The notes under the pieces are model-generated. The model was not told the origin of the DNA and did not search any database. It saw only the letters and a program-made list of their open reading frames with translations. From Chryseobacterium daecheongense (GTDB lineage Bacteria; Bacteroidota; Bacteroidia; Flavobacteriales; Weeksellaceae): a stretch of DNA of 64,000 nucleotides. The translations under genes and the position numbers were made by a program. The stretch is from contig NZ_RJTX01000002.1 in NCBI RefSeq assembly GCF_003729955.1, positions 620,001 to 684,000 on the forward strand, read 5' to 3'. The stretch's first letter is position 1. Each line of letters starts with the position of its first letter. This document shows positions 54,826 to 63,974 of the stretch, piece by piece.

Positions 54826-55584
54826 TTAATTAAAAGCTTCGATAATCTTAGAGAAATCCTCTAATTTCAATGCTGCTCCACCAATCAAACCGCCATCAAT
54901 ATCAGGCTGAGAGAAAATTTCTTTTGCATTATCCGGTTTTACGGAACCTCCGTAAAGAATGGATACTTCATCAGCAACTTCCTGTCCATATTTGGAAGCA
55001 ATGATGTTTCTGATATGAGCGTGGATTTCCTGAGCTTGTTCCGGAGTCGCTGTTTCTCCTGTTCCGATTGCCCAAACCGGTTCGTAAGCGATCACTACCT
55101 TTTTGATTTCTTCTGCAGAAAGCGTAAACAAAGCCACTTCAGTCTGGTTTTTCACTACTTCAAAATGCTGTCCCGCTTTTCTTTGTTCCAGCGTTTCTCC
55201 ATTACAATAAACAGGAATTAAACCTTTGTCAAGGGCTAATTTGATTTTTCTGTTGCAGTGGGAATCTGTTTCACCGTGGTACTGTCTTCTTTCAGAATGT
55301 CCGATCAAAGAACCGTTGACGTCGATAGATTCTAACATGTCAGCAGAAATTTCACCTGTATATGCCCCGCTTTCATGCTCGCTCATATCCTGAGAAAATA
55401 CTCCGATCTCATCTTTTTCGAAGATATCTTTAGCCATCATTAAGTATAAAGAAGGCGGTGCAATCCAAACTTCACAGTTGGTCGTATTGTTGTTTTTATA
55501 GCTCAGTAATTGAATCATCAGTTGTTGAGCATCAATTACGTTTTTGTTCATTTTCCAGTTTCCGGCAACTATTTTTCTTCTCAT
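54826..55584 (-). CDS. tpiA: Triose-phosphate isomerase
   Basis: 252 residues. Lys in GNWKMNK near 8-14, catalytic His in LIGHSERRQY near 95, Glu in YEPVWAIGTGETA near 167, and ILYGGSVKP near 210. It interconverts dihydroxyacetone phosphate and glyceraldehyde 3-phosphate. It is part of a minus-strand run with the protease gene 15 bp upstream. Confidence 0.96.
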   Translation of the reverse strand: MRRKIVAGNWKMNKNVIDAQQLMIQLLSYKNNNTTNCEVWIAPPSLYLMMAKDIFEKDEIGVFSQDMSEHESGAYTGEISADMLESIDVNGSLIGHSERRQYHGETDSHCNRKIKLALDKGLIPVYCNGETLEQRKAGQHFEVVKNQTEVALFTLSAEEIKKVVIAYEPVWAIGTGETATPEQAQEIHAHIRNIIASKYGQEVADEVSILYGGSVKPDNAKEIFSQPDIDGGLIGGAALKLEDFSKIIEAFN

Positions 55585-55599
55585 AGTCTTATCTAAAAA

Positions 55600-57726
55600 T
55601 TATTGATTAATTCCTTCTAATTTGAACATGAATGCATACACCAAAGCAACATCCTTCAGATAATCAAATCTTCCTGAAGCACCGCCATGTCCATAATCCA
55701 TATCCGTTTTTAATAATAGTACGTTGTTATCGGTTTTCATATCCCTAAGCTTAGCTACCCATTTTGCAGGCTCAAAATATTGTACCTGGGAATCGTGTAA
55801 ACCTGTTGTTACCAAGAGATTAGGGTAACTTTTCTTTTCTATATTTTCGTAAGGAGAGTAAGATTTCATATAGAAATAGGCTTCCTTATTATTAGGATTT
55901 CCCCATTCATCGTATTCGTTGGTTGTTAATGGAATGCTTTCATCAAGCATGGTATTCACAACATCTACAAATGGAACCTGCGAAATCACACCATTCCATA
56001 GATTGGGGCTCATGTTGACTACAGCTCCCATTAATAGACCTCCTGCACTTCCTCCCTGTGCATACAGATGTTTCGGGGAGGTATATTTTTCCTTCACCAG
56101 ATATTCTCCGGCATCGATGAAATCTGTGAATGTGTTCTTCTTTTTCATCATTTTACCGTCTTCATACCATTGTCTTCCCATTTCCTGCCCGCCACGGATA
56201 TGAGCAATGGCAAAAGCAAAACCTCTGTCCAGAAGACTCAGCCTTGTACTGCTGAAAGTTGCATTCATGGAATTCCCATAAGAACCGTAGGCATACAATA
56301 GCAACGGACTGTTTCCGTCTTTTTTGAATCCTTTTTTATATACTATAGAGATAGGAATTTTAGTTCCGTCTTTAGCAACAGCAAATAATCTTTCGGTGAT
56401 ATAATTCTTTTTATCATAACCACCTAATACTTCCTGCTGCTTCAGCAATGTTCTTTTCTCTGTTTTTAAATCCTGCTCATATTGAGAGCTGGGTGTGATC
56501 ATAGACGTATAGCTGAAACGGAAATTATCGGTATTATATTCAGGATTTCCGGATGGAGAAACGGTATAAACCGGTTCGTCAAATTTCAAAAATTCCTTTT
56601 TACCTGTTTTTCTGTCATAAATGACCAATTGGGTAAGTCCGTTTTGTCTTTCACTGAAAACAAGATAGTTCTTAAACTCACTGATCCCTTCCATCAGGAC
56701 ATCCTTTCTGTGCGGAATAAAATCTTTCCAGTTTTCAACCCCTGTTTTATCCAAAGGAGTTTCCATCACTTTGAAATTTAAGGCGTCTTTATTGGTGGTA
56801 ATTAAAAACTTATCTTCTAAAGGCGTCACATCATACAGGACGTCTTTCATTCTCGGTTGAAAAACTTTGAATGTTCCATTAGGATTGTCAGCATCCAGAT
56901 ATCTTGTCTCCGAAGATGTAGTAGCGCTGGAATAGATCATAATGAATTTTTCGTTCTTAGATTTTCCGACTCCTATGTAATTGGATTTGTCTTTTTCTTC
57001 ATATACCACCGCATCTTTTGAGGAATCTGTTCCCAATGTATGTCTTTTGATCTTTTCAGATAGAAGCGTTATAGGATTGTTTTCCGTATAGTAAATGGTT
57101 TTATTATCATTGGCCCATGTGGCGTCTCCGTCCGTGTTTTTAATTCCCAGATCCGTTGTTTTTCCGGTAGAAAGATCTTTCAAAAACAATTGGTACTGTC
57201 TTCTGGAAACATCGTCTACACCATAGATGATTTTAGAATTATCCGGACTGATGCTGAAACCTGTCGCAGAGTAGTAGGAATGTCCTTCTGCAAGCTGATC
57301 TACATCCAGAATTACTTCTTCGGGGGCGTTAAGGTTTCCTTTTTTCCTGCAATATTTAAAATATTGCTTTCCCGTTTCTGTTTTAGTGTAATAATAATAT
57401 CCGTTCTTAAAAACAGGTACAGATTCATCCTTTTCTTTGATCCTGGCTTTCATTTCCTGAAAAAGCTTGTCCCTGAAAGGTTCGGTGTCTTTCATCATCC
57501 CTTGCCAATAAGAGTTTTCAGCTTTCAGATAATCAACTACTTTCGTGGAGTCTTTTCCTTTTTTGAAATAATCGATCATCCAGTAATACGGATCATTTAC
57601 TTTATCTCCGTGCATTTCACGGATGTGTTCCTGTTTTTCGGCAACAGGAGCTTTAAGATCAGGAAATTTCTGGGACTGCAATGTAGAAGCGCTCATGAGT
57701 AGTAATCCTAAATAATACTTTTTCAT
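55600..57726 (-). CDS. S9 family peptidase, oligopeptidase B-like
   Basis: 708 residues with a signal peptide (LLMSASTLQS). An N-terminal seven-bladed propeller (about 30-430) gates a C-terminal alpha/beta hydrolase domain. The Ser nucleophile is in QGGSAGGLLMGAVVN near 550, preceded by HIRGGQEMGRQWYEDGK, and the catalytic His is in YGHGGASGR near 680. It cleaves oligopeptides after basic residues if a true oligopeptidase B; the export signal suggests a periplasmic location. Confidence 0.9.
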   Translation of the reverse strand: MKKYYLGLLLMSASTLQSQKFPDLKAPVAEKQEHIREMHGDKVNDPYYWMIDYFKKGKDSTKVVDYLKAENSYWQGMMKDTEPFRDKLFQEMKARIKEKDESVPVFKNGYYYYTKTETGKQYFKYCRKKGNLNAPEEVILDVDQLAEGHSYYSATGFSISPDNSKIIYGVDDVSRRQYQLFLKDLSTGKTTDLGIKNTDGDATWANDNKTIYYTENNPITLLSEKIKRHTLGTDSSKDAVVYEEKDKSNYIGVGKSKNEKFIMIYSSATTSSETRYLDADNPNGTFKVFQPRMKDVLYDVTPLEDKFLITTNKDALNFKVMETPLDKTGVENWKDFIPHRKDVLMEGISEFKNYLVFSERQNGLTQLVIYDRKTGKKEFLKFDEPVYTVSPSGNPEYNTDNFRFSYTSMITPSSQYEQDLKTEKRTLLKQQEVLGGYDKKNYITERLFAVAKDGTKIPISIVYKKGFKKDGNSPLLLYAYGSYGNSMNATFSSTRLSLLDRGFAFAIAHIRGGQEMGRQWYEDGKMMKKKNTFTDFIDAGEYLVKEKYTSPKHLYAQGGSAGGLLMGAVVNMSPNLWNGVISQVPFVDVVNTMLDESIPLTTNEYDEWGNPNNKEAYFYMKSYSPYENIEKKSYPNLLVTTGLHDSQVQYFEPAKWVAKLRDMKTDNNVLLLKTDMDYGHGGASGRFDYLKDVALVYAFMFKLEGINQ

Positions 57727-57753
57727 AGTTATATTTTGTTGAGAATGGTGCTG

Positions 57754-58104
57754 TTATTCCAGATGCCACAAATTCTTTAACAGCTTGTAGAAAGTATGTT
57801 CTTCATCTGTTACTACATGATCTGCTTTGATCAGTGATTTGGCAAACTGAGCAAATTTGATACGTTCTTCTTCCGTGGAATCATCATGGAAGCAACGGGC
57901 ATGAAATTCAAAATGGTCTTTCCATTCTTCAGGACGCAGCAATGCAAGTGTTTCCAGTTCATTGTCAAGGTTCATTCTGAATGGGAATTCATCTGCTAAA
58001 TATTGCTGAATAAGCATTCCTTCTTCCGGAGCAAATTCTCCGTCAACAGATGAAAGGATCATTAATAAGTGGTATCCGGCGATGGATTTATTAGATTTTT
58101 GCAT
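57754..58104 (-). CDS. TerB-like protein
   Basis: 116 residues, all alpha. IAGYHLLMILSSVDGEFAPEE near 8-28 and LIKADHVVTDEEHTFYKLL near 92-110 are the paired Asp-containing helical repeats of the TerB family, which can bind divalent metal. No other ter genes are present, so tellurite resistance should not be inferred. It is followed by a tandem 7-bp repeat upstream. Confidence 0.8.
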   Translation of the reverse strand: MQKSNKSIAGYHLLMILSSVDGEFAPEEGMLIQQYLADEFPFRMNLDNELETLALLRPEEWKDHFEFHARCFHDDSTEEERIKFAQFAKSLIKADHVVTDEEHTFYKLLKNLWHLE

Positions 58105-58127
58105 TTCTTGATATATAGTGTTTAATT

Positions 58128-58159
58128 TTGATAATTGATAATTGATAATTGATAATTGA
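58128..58159. repeat. Tandem 7-bp repeat (TTGATAA)x4
   Basis: Four exact copies of TTGATAA from 58128 to 58155 plus a partial TTGA, in the 102-bp intergenic stretch between the TerB-like gene and the DoxX-like gene. It is a likely site of slippage-length variation. No function is evident. Confidence 0.85.
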
Positions 58160-58206
58160 AAGTGGGATTGTTTTTTTAATTCACAATTGGCTATTCACTC
58201 TTCACT

Positions 58207-59322
58207 TTATTTAATATAATCTTTTGCTGGCTGCTTGTCTATAATTTTTCCATTTTGAAGGATTAAGACAAACGGATTGCTTCTTGCAATGGTTTTGATG
58301 GCTGTTCCGTCCATCATCGTATTTTTAATGGTTTTGAAGGTATTCGGATCCGTAGAAACACCATAAATCACCAAACCCTGTTTTTCGTCTTTCTGTGCAT
58401 TTACTTTAGCTTCTACTTTCTGCAACAATTCTGCTGAAACATCTTTTGGATGATAAGAAAACACAATAATAGCTTTTGGAGCTTTGATCACTTCTTCCGT
58501 AACGTCAATTCCTGTAGGATCTTCGATCTTAAATTTCACGATCTCAGATTTATAGCCTTCTTTTACCAGTTTGGATTCATTTTTTCCTTCTTCAATTTTC
58601 CATGGAGATCCTTCTTCCCAATATTTTGTTTCTTTGATGTAATCATCCTGGTTTACTTTGATCACCTCTCCTGTTTTCTGATTTTTAAGGGAATAAAAAG
58701 TTTTATATTCCGATGGGTTTTTAGCAATCTTTTCTTTTTCGGCGGCCAGATTAGTTCCGATTTTATAATCACGGAAATCAATGATCGGTTCATGCAAAAT
58801 TCCCTGAGACATAATGTAGATCATCACAAGAGAAAATAATCCCAATATGATATATTTAGGCCTATCCGAAGATTCTTTTTGAGCGTATTCATCTTTCTTA
58901 GTGAAGTCTCTTCTGTATAGTAAGAACAGAAGAACAAGTCCGGCTAAAAGCACAATATCTTTAATGAAACTTTGCCAAGGCGTAAATTTAATGGCATCTC
59001 CAAAGCATCCGCAATCCGTCACTACATTGTAATAAGCGGAATAAAATGTCAGAAATCCAAAGAATATACAAAGAGCGATCAATGCAGAAAGTGTAAACTT
59101 AAGTTTGATCTTCAACAAAAGCATAAAACCTAAAAAAAGCTCCAATACGACAACGATAATGGAAAACAGTAATGCGAACTTTTCAAAAAAAGGCATATTG
59201 AAAACAGCAGGAGAGAAGTATTCTTCCATTTTAAAGGAAAAACCAACAAGATCGACTGCCTTTACAAAGCCGGACAGAATAAAAATAACGGCAATAATGA
59301 AACGTAATATACCTTTGATCAT
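58207..59322 (-). CDS. DoxX-like membrane protein (BT_3928 family)
   Basis: 371 residues from ATG 59322 (MIKGILRFIIAVIFILSGFV); the open frame upstream to 59388 overlaps DUF1599 and is rejected. Four TM helices (about 5-25, 47-67, 73-93 and 115-137) form a DoxX-type fold, with CGCFGDAIKFTPW near 106-118. A fifth TM at about 160-180 precedes a long soluble domain that ends in a thioredoxin-like KVEAKVNAQKDEKQGLVIYG region. It lies 1 bp after the DUF1599 stop. This gene order (DUF1599 / this protein / tpiA) is conserved in flavobacteria. Confidence 0.85.
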   Translation of the reverse strand: MIKGILRFIIAVIFILSGFVKAVDLVGFSFKMEEYFSPAVFNMPFFEKFALLFSIIVVVLELFLGFMLLLKIKLKFTLSALIALCIFFGFLTFYSAYYNVVTDCGCFGDAIKFTPWQSFIKDIVLLAGLVLLFLLYRRDFTKKDEYAQKESSDRPKYIILGLFSLVMIYIMSQGILHEPIIDFRDYKIGTNLAAEKEKIAKNPSEYKTFYSLKNQKTGEVIKVNQDDYIKETKYWEEGSPWKIEEGKNESKLVKEGYKSEIVKFKIEDPTGIDVTEEVIKAPKAIIVFSYHPKDVSAELLQKVEAKVNAQKDEKQGLVIYGVSTDPNTFKTIKNTMMDGTAIKTIARSNPFVLILQNGKIIDKQPAKDYIK

Positions 59323-59323
59323 A

Positions 59324-59890
59324 TTAAATAGTTTTGGGTTCGAAACTGTTTTCTTTTTCGGAGAATTTGATGAGACAGAATACTGCATAGTTCAGCATGT
59401 CAAAATAATTGGCATCCAGACCTTCTGAAACTATGGTTTTTCCCTGATTGTCTTCAATCTGTTTGGTTCTGAGAACTTTCTGGTAAATAAGATCCGTAAT
59501 GGAAGAAATCCTCATATCTCTCCAGGCTTCACCATAATCATGGTTTTTCTTTTCCATTAAAGCTTTTGCTTCATTGGCAAAACGGTCATACAGGCTTAAA
59601 ATCTCCTCATTGTTCTCGTTAAAATCGTTAGAATATCCTTTTTCCAGCTGAATGAGGCCGATGATGGAGTAGTTGACAATAGCAATAAACTCATCTTCTT
59701 CACTTTCATCCACCATCTTTTTATCGGTCATCTGCAAAGTACGGATCCTGTTTACTTTAATATAAATTTGATCCGTAATGGAGCTGGGTCTTAAAACTCT
59801 CCATGCCGCTCCGTAATCCTGTAATTTTTTACTGAAAAGATCACGACACTGATTGATAATTTGCTGGAACTGTACTGAAGTTTTTAACAT
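59324..59890 (-). CDS. DUF1599 protein
   Basis: 188 residues built of two similar halves, each with DLFSKKLQDYGAAWRVLRPSS / ALMEKKNHDYGEAWRDMRIS and then ITDQIYIKVNRIRTLQ / ITDLIYQKVLRTKQIED. The internal duplication is plain. DUF1599 has been grouped with nucleotide-modification-associated domains, but here it sits in a housekeeping cluster next to folP and the DoxX-like gene. Its role in that cluster is unproven. Confidence 0.88.
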   Translation of the reverse strand: MLKTSVQFQQIINQCRDLFSKKLQDYGAAWRVLRPSSITDQIYIKVNRIRTLQMTDKKMVDESEEDEFIAIVNYSIIGLIQLEKGYSNDFNENNEEILSLYDRFANEAKALMEKKNHDYGEAWRDMRISSITDLIYQKVLRTKQIEDNQGKTIVSEGLDANYFDMLNYAVFCLIKFSEKENSFEPKTI

Positions 59891-60037
59891 AAATTCTCTT
59901 AATCTTCCAAAGATACAAAATAGGTTGCAGAATTATAAATGATAGGTGATAAATCATCAATGATGGGTGGTGAATGGTGAATTGTAACAATAACCATCAA
60001 CTATCAACAATTCACAAGTAATATTTACCTTTGTGGA

Positions 60038-60898
60038 ATGCAAAATCATTTATCATCCATCAACTATCATTCACTGAATTGTAACGGCAGATTAGTAGAT
60101 TTAAGTTCTCCGAAAATTATGGGAATTTTAAATCTTACCCCGGATTCTTTTTCCGACGGTGGAAAGTTTAATAATGAAAAAGATGCTTTGAAGCATACTG
60201 AAAAACTTCTTTCAGAAGGAGCCGGAATTATTGACATAGGCCCACAGTCTACACGCCCGAATGCTGAATTCCTGAGTAGCAAAGAAGAAATACAGAGAAT
60301 AGGAAAAGTGATTTCACAAATCAAAAAAGAGTTCCCGGAAGCATTAGTTTCGTTAGACACTTTTTATGCGGAAACAGTACGATTTGGCTTTAATGAAGGA
60401 ATTGATATGGTGAATGATATTTCCGGGGGACAATTTGATGAGACGATGTTTGATATTGTAGCAGAAACGAGATTACCCTACATCCTGATGCATGTGAATC
60501 CTTCCTACGAAACCATGCATGACAAGATTAAATACGAAGATATAACCTTGGAAATCAACCGGTATTTTTCTGAGAAAACAAATGTATTGCTTCAAAAAGG
60601 AGTGAAAGATATTATCCTTGATCCCGGGTTCGGATTTGGCAAAACAGTGGAAGATCAGATGAAAATGATTGATGAGGTGGAATATTTAGGTTTGGAAAGA
60701 TTTCCTTTACTCATCGGAATTTCCAGAAAGTCATTCATATATAAGCCCCTTGGAAAATCTCCATTGGACATCGATGAAGAAACGCAGAAGCTTCATATGA
60801 AAGTTTTACAGCAGGGAGCTAAGATTCTGAGAGTACATGATGTAGCAAAAAGTGCAGCAGTTGTCAAACAATTTTGCGATAAAAATAAAAAATGCTAA
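60038..60898 (+). CDS. folP: Dihydropteroate synthase
   Basis: 286 residues. The pterin/pABA-binding loops are ILNLTPDSFSDGGKF near 30-44, GPQSTRPNAEFLS near 68-80, DPGFGFGKTVED near 192-203 and IGISRKSFIYK near 227-237. It condenses pterin pyrophosphate with p-aminobenzoate in folate synthesis and is the target of sulfonamides. It is divergent from DUF1599 and followed at once by the ilv promoter. Confidence 0.95.
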   Translation: MQNHLSSINYHSLNCNGRLVDLSSPKIMGILNLTPDSFSDGGKFNNEKDALKHTEKLLSEGAGIIDIGPQSTRPNAEFLSSKEEIQRIGKVISQIKKEFPEALVSLDTFYAETVRFGFNEGIDMVNDISGGQFDETMFDIVAETRLPYILMHVNPSYETMHDKIKYEDITLEINRYFSEKTNVLLQKGVKDIILDPGFGFGKTVEDQMKMIDEVEYLGLERFPLLIGISRKSFIYKPLGKSPLDIDEETQKLHMKVLQQGAKILRVHDVAKSAAVVKQFCDKNKKC

Positions 60899-60904
60899 AA
60901 AAAC

Positions 60905-60934
60905 TTGCGCAGTATTTAGAAATTATTACTTTTG
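60905..60934 (+). promoter_or_regulatory. ilv operon promoter (TTG-N19-TAnnTTTG)
   Basis: TTG at 60905-60907 and TACTTTTG at 60927-60934 are separated by 19 bp, an exact match to the Bacteroidota promoter. Transcription should begin near 60940, placing it upstream of both leader peptides. Confidence 0.8.
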
Positions 60935-60965
60935 CAATATGAATTTTACGAATCAGAAAAATATT

Positions 60966-61022
60966 ATGGTCATTTCTAACATTATTGTTGTGATTAACAA
61001 CAGTAAAGAAGCGGCATTGTAA
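60966..61022 (+). CDS. ilv leader peptide 1 (attenuator)
   Basis: MVISNIIVVINNSKEAAL, 18 residues, read from ATG 60966. The frame is open back to ATG 60939, but that codon lies at the likely transcription start. It has seven Ile/Val residues in the first ten. Its 3' end codes GAAGCGGC (61008-61015), which can pair with GCCGTTTC (61047-61054), the left arm of the following terminator, one G-U wobble. Ribosome stalling at Ile/Val codons would leave it free to form an antiterminator; translation to the stop would mask it. Inference from RNA pairing. Confidence 0.75.
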   Translation: MVISNIIVVINNSKEAAL

Positions 61023-61044
61023 AATATTTTAATTTAAAGCATAT

Positions 61045-61075
61045 AAGCCGTTTCATATTGAAGCGGCTTTTTTTA
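61045..61075 (+). terminator. ilv attenuator terminator 1
   Basis: AAGCCGTTTCA (61045-61055) pairs with TGAAGCGGCTT (61059-61069) with one wobble and a TAT loop, followed by seven T. It lies 22 nt after leader peptide 1. Confidence 0.9.
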
Positions 61076-61086
61076 TTTCAAAAATT

Positions 61087-61143
61087 ATGTATCAGTTATT
61101 AACAGTAATTATTATCGTCATTATTATTCCCTTACGTTGGTGA
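61087..61143 (+). CDS. ilv leader peptide 2 (attenuator)
   Basis: MYQLLTVIIIVIIIPLRW, 18 residues, with Leu-Leu-Thr-Val then eight consecutive branched-chain codons from Val7 (VIIIVIII). It lacks a visible promoter of its own, so it is reached only if terminator 1 is read through. At its stop codon TGAGAAGG (61141-61148) can pair with CCCTCTCA (61175-61182), the left arm of terminator 2 (7 of 8 pairs, plus one flanking G-C). The peptide composition matches the pathway of the downstream genes. Confidence 0.85.
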   Translation: MYQLLTVIIIVIIIPLRW

Positions 61144-61173
61144 GAAGGATAGAGTATGACTGTACATATTTGA

Positions 61174-61203
61174 GCCCTCTCACATCATGAGAGGGCTTTT
61201 TTA
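61174..61203 (+). terminator. ilv attenuator terminator 2
   Basis: GCCCTCTCA (61174-61182) pairs perfectly with TGAGAGGGC (61188-61196), loop CATCA, then six T. It lies 30 nt after leader peptide 2 and 34 nt before ilvE. Confidence 0.95.
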
Positions 61204-61236
61204 TTTCCCTTTTGTTAATTTTTTAAACCCTATACA

Positions 61237-62109
61237 ATGTATTACAACAGCAAAACGATCGTGTATTTTAACGGAAACTTTCTCAAGGCCGAAGAAGCAG
61301 GAATAGACCTTTATGGGCAGTCACTGCATTATGGGTACTCCATTTTTGAAGGTATAAAATCTTATAAGACCGATCGCGGAACCAAAATTTTTAAAGCAAA
61401 AGAACATTATGAAAGACTGAAAAGATCGGCAGAGCTGATGCATATTCCGTTTGACTATCAGGTAGGTGAATTAATGGAACTCACGTATGAGCTTTTAGAG
61501 CGTAATGGATTCAGCGATGCTTATATCCGTCCATTGGTGACCTGTTCTTCCAATATGTCTCTTTCAAAAGGACAAAAATCCTATCTCTCTCTGCTTGCCT
61601 GGGAATGGAGCAATGGCTATCTCGCAGATAAAATGAAGATCATGACTTCCGGCTTTCAACGCCCAAATCCTAATGCCTTTAAAATAGAAGCTAAAGTAGG
61701 TGGGCATTATGTCAATTCTATTCTTGCCTGTCAGGATGCCAAAGACAAAGGCTATGACGAAGCCTTGTTACTGGACGAATATGGAAACGTTGCTGAAAGT
61801 TCCGGGGCCAATATATTCTATGAAAAGGATGGAACTTTATTTACCCCTGCAAAAGGAAGCATATTGCCGGGAATCACAAGACAAACTGTTTTTGAAATAT
61901 GCAGTGAACTAAATATTCCTGTCAAAGAAACATTCTTTAAACCTGAAGAAATGAGAGGAGCTGATGCCGCTTTTTTCTGTGGTACAGCAGCTGAAATTGT
62001 GGCATTGGATTCTTTGGATGATGTTCCTTTCACCAAAAACTGGAAAGATACAGCAAGCGGCAAGATACAACAGGCCTATTATAAACTGGTAAGAGGTCTG
62101 TCGTTGTAA
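61237..62109 (+). CDS. ilvE: Branched-chain amino-acid aminotransferase
   Basis: 290 residues, fold type IV PLP enzyme. The Schiff-base Lys is in IEAKVGGHYVNSILA near 149-163. LLDEYGNVAESSGANIFY near 178-195 and GSILPGITRQTVFEI near 207-221 are class signatures. It transaminates Ile, Val and Leu with 2-oxoglutarate. It is the first structural gene after the tandem attenuator. Confidence 0.93.
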   Translation: MYYNSKTIVYFNGNFLKAEEAGIDLYGQSLHYGYSIFEGIKSYKTDRGTKIFKAKEHYERLKRSAELMHIPFDYQVGELMELTYELLERNGFSDAYIRPLVTCSSNMSLSKGQKSYLSLLAWEWSNGYLADKMKIMTSGFQRPNPNAFKIEAKVGGHYVNSILACQDAKDKGYDEALLLDEYGNVAESSGANIFYEKDGTLFTPAKGSILPGITRQTVFEICSELNIPVKETFFKPEEMRGADAAFFCGTAAEIVALDSLDDVPFTKNWKDTASGKIQQAYYKLVRGLSL

Positions 62110-62273
62110 ATTTTAATAATTTAAATAATTGATTATCAGTTAAATGAATCTGTTTTTCAAGCAATTGAATGTTGTAATTTTCATAAAAGTGAAAATGAAA
62201 ACAATATTACAAGCTGTAGTTTTGGATCAGAATTAAAGAATTTTTGACACCAAGCTGGAAATAAAAACAGCAA

Positions 62274-63965
62274 ATGCAGGATAATATGCTAAATAAATAT
62301 TCAAAAACATTCACACAGAACAGCGAACAGCCTGCGGCAAAGGCAATGCTTTACGGAATAGGCTTTACAGAAGAAGATATGCACAAGGCTCAGATTGGTA
62401 TAGCCAGTATGGGCTACGACGGAAATACCTGTAATATGCATCTTAACGATTTGGCAAAAGTGGTAAAAGAAGGGACCTGGAATCAAGGTCTTGCAGGGTT
62501 GATATTCAACACGATAGGAGTAAGCGATGGAATGAGTAATGGTACAGACGGGATGCGATACTCACTGGTAAGCCGGGATGTGATTGCAGATAGTATTGAA
62601 GCGATCTGCGGAGCACAATATTATGACGGAATCATTGCATTACCCGGCTGTGATAAAAATATGCCGGGAACCATCATTGCGATGGGAAGGCTGAACAGAC
62701 CCTCCATCATGGTGTACGGAGGAACGATAGCTCCGGGATGCTACAAGAATGAGTCCCTCAATATCGTTTCAGCCTTTGAAGCCTTAGGAAAAAAGATTAC
62801 CGGAGAAATTTCAGAAGAAGATTTCAATGGGATTATCAAAAACTCGTGTCCTGGAGCAGGAGCATGTGGAGGAATGTACACTGCCAATACCATGTCCTCA
62901 GCTATAGAAGCGCTAGGAATGAGTCTCCCATATTCATCTTCCAATCCTGCATTAAGTAAAGAAAAGCAGAATGAATGTCTGGAAGCCGGAAAATATATTA
63001 AAATACTACTCGAGAAAGATATCAAGCCATCAGATATTATGACCCGTAAAGCTTTTGAAAATGCGTTGCGTCTGATTATCATTCTTGGAGGAAGTACTAA
63101 TGCCGTCCTGCATTTTATAGCCATGGCGAAAAGTGTTGGTGTTTCCGTAACTCAGGATGATTTCCAGAAAATGAGTGACTGCACACCGGTATTGGCAGAT
63201 CTTAAGCCAAGCGGAAAATACCTCATGCAAGACCTTCATGAGCATGGGGGAACACCTGCTGTCATGAAATATTTATGGGAGGAAGGGTTGCTGCATGGTG
63301 ACTGTTTAACGGTTACCGGGAAAACCGTCGCTGAAAATCTTGAAAATGTTCCCAGCCTTGATTTTACAGAACAAAAAATCATCAGACCTCTATCCAACCC
63401 CATTAAAGAAACGGGGCATCTGAGAATATTGTATGGTAACCTGGCCGAAAAGGGAAGCGTAGCCAAGATCACTGGAAAGGAAGGAGAGAAATTTTCAGGG
63501 AAAGCCAGAGTATTTGACGGCGAAAAAGATTTGATCAAAGGAATTGAAAATGGAAGAGTTCAACACGGTGATGTCATTGTTATCCGCCACGAGGGACCTA
63601 AAGGAGCTCCGGGAATGCCGGAAATGCTGAAACCAACCAGCGCTCTGGTGGGAGCAGGACTGGGTGGAAGTGTAGCTCTAATTACTGACGGAAGATTCAG
63701 TGGTGGGACTCATGGTTTTGTGGTAGGACATATTACTCCTGAAGCTTATGAAGGTGGGCTGATTGCTTTTGTGAAAGACAATGACCTTATTGAAATTGAT
63801 GCTGTAAACAATACTATACAGCTAAAGGTTTCAGAAGAAGAAATCGAACAACGGAAAAAAGAATGGCAAAAACCTGAACTTAAAGTAAAAAAAGGACTGC
63901 TGTATAAATACGCACTCACCGTGTCATCAGCTGCTGAAGGCTGTGTAACAGACGAACTCACTTAA
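62274..63965 (+). CDS. ilvD: Dihydroxy-acid dehydratase
   Basis: 563 residues. Fe-S cluster cysteines are in [11 protein letters not shown] near 122-132 and [19 protein letters not shown] near 191-210. [12 protein letters not shown] [16 protein letters not shown] lies near 469-484. It dehydrates 2,3-dihydroxy acids to 2-keto acids, the third step of Ile/Val synthesis. It is 164 bp after ilvE. A Met at position 5 is an alternative start. Confidence 0.95.
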   Translation: MQDNMLNKYSKTFTQNSEQPAAKAMLYGIGFTEEDMHKAQIGIASMGYDGNTCNMHLNDLAKVVKEGTWNQGLAGLIFNTIGVSDGMSNGTDGMRYSLVSRDVIADSIEAICGAQYYDGIIALPGCDKNMPGTIIAMGRLNRPSIMVYGGTIAPGCYKNESLNIVSAFEALGKKITGEISEEDFNGIIKNSCPGAGACGGMYTANTMSSAIEALGMSLPYSSSNPALSKEKQNECLEAGKYIKILLEKDIKPSDIMTRKAFENALRLIIILGGSTNAVLHFIAMAKSVGVSVTQDDFQKMSDCTPVLADLKPSGKYLMQDLHEHGGTPAVMKYLWEEGLLHGDCLTVTGKTVAENLENVPSLDFTEQKIIRPLSNPIKETGHLRILYGNLAEKGSVAKITGKEGEKFSGKARVFDGEKDLIKGIENGRVQHGDVIVIRHEGPKGAPGMPEMLKPTSALVGAGLGGSVALITDGRFSGGTHGFVVGHITPEAYEGGLIAFVKDNDLIEIDAVNNTIQLKVSEEEIEQRKKEWQKPELKVKKGLLYKYALTVSSAAEGCVTDELT

Positions 63966-63974
63966 TAAAAAACA

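Noticed and set aside
57754..58104. Tellurite resistance function for the TerB-like protein
   Set aside because: Only a single TerB-like domain is present; none of the other ter genes are nearby.
59930..60030. Repetitive TGATGG/TGATAA-like sequence before folP as a CRISPR or satellite
   Set aside because: The units are irregular and short with no spacers; it is simple AT-rich intergenic sequence.
62144..62236. A 30-codon ORF rich in Ile, Val and Leu between ilvE and ilvD, considered as a third leader peptide
   Set aside because: No hairpin or T-run follows it before ilvD, there is no pairing partner, and an AT-rich intergenic stretch produces such residues by chance.
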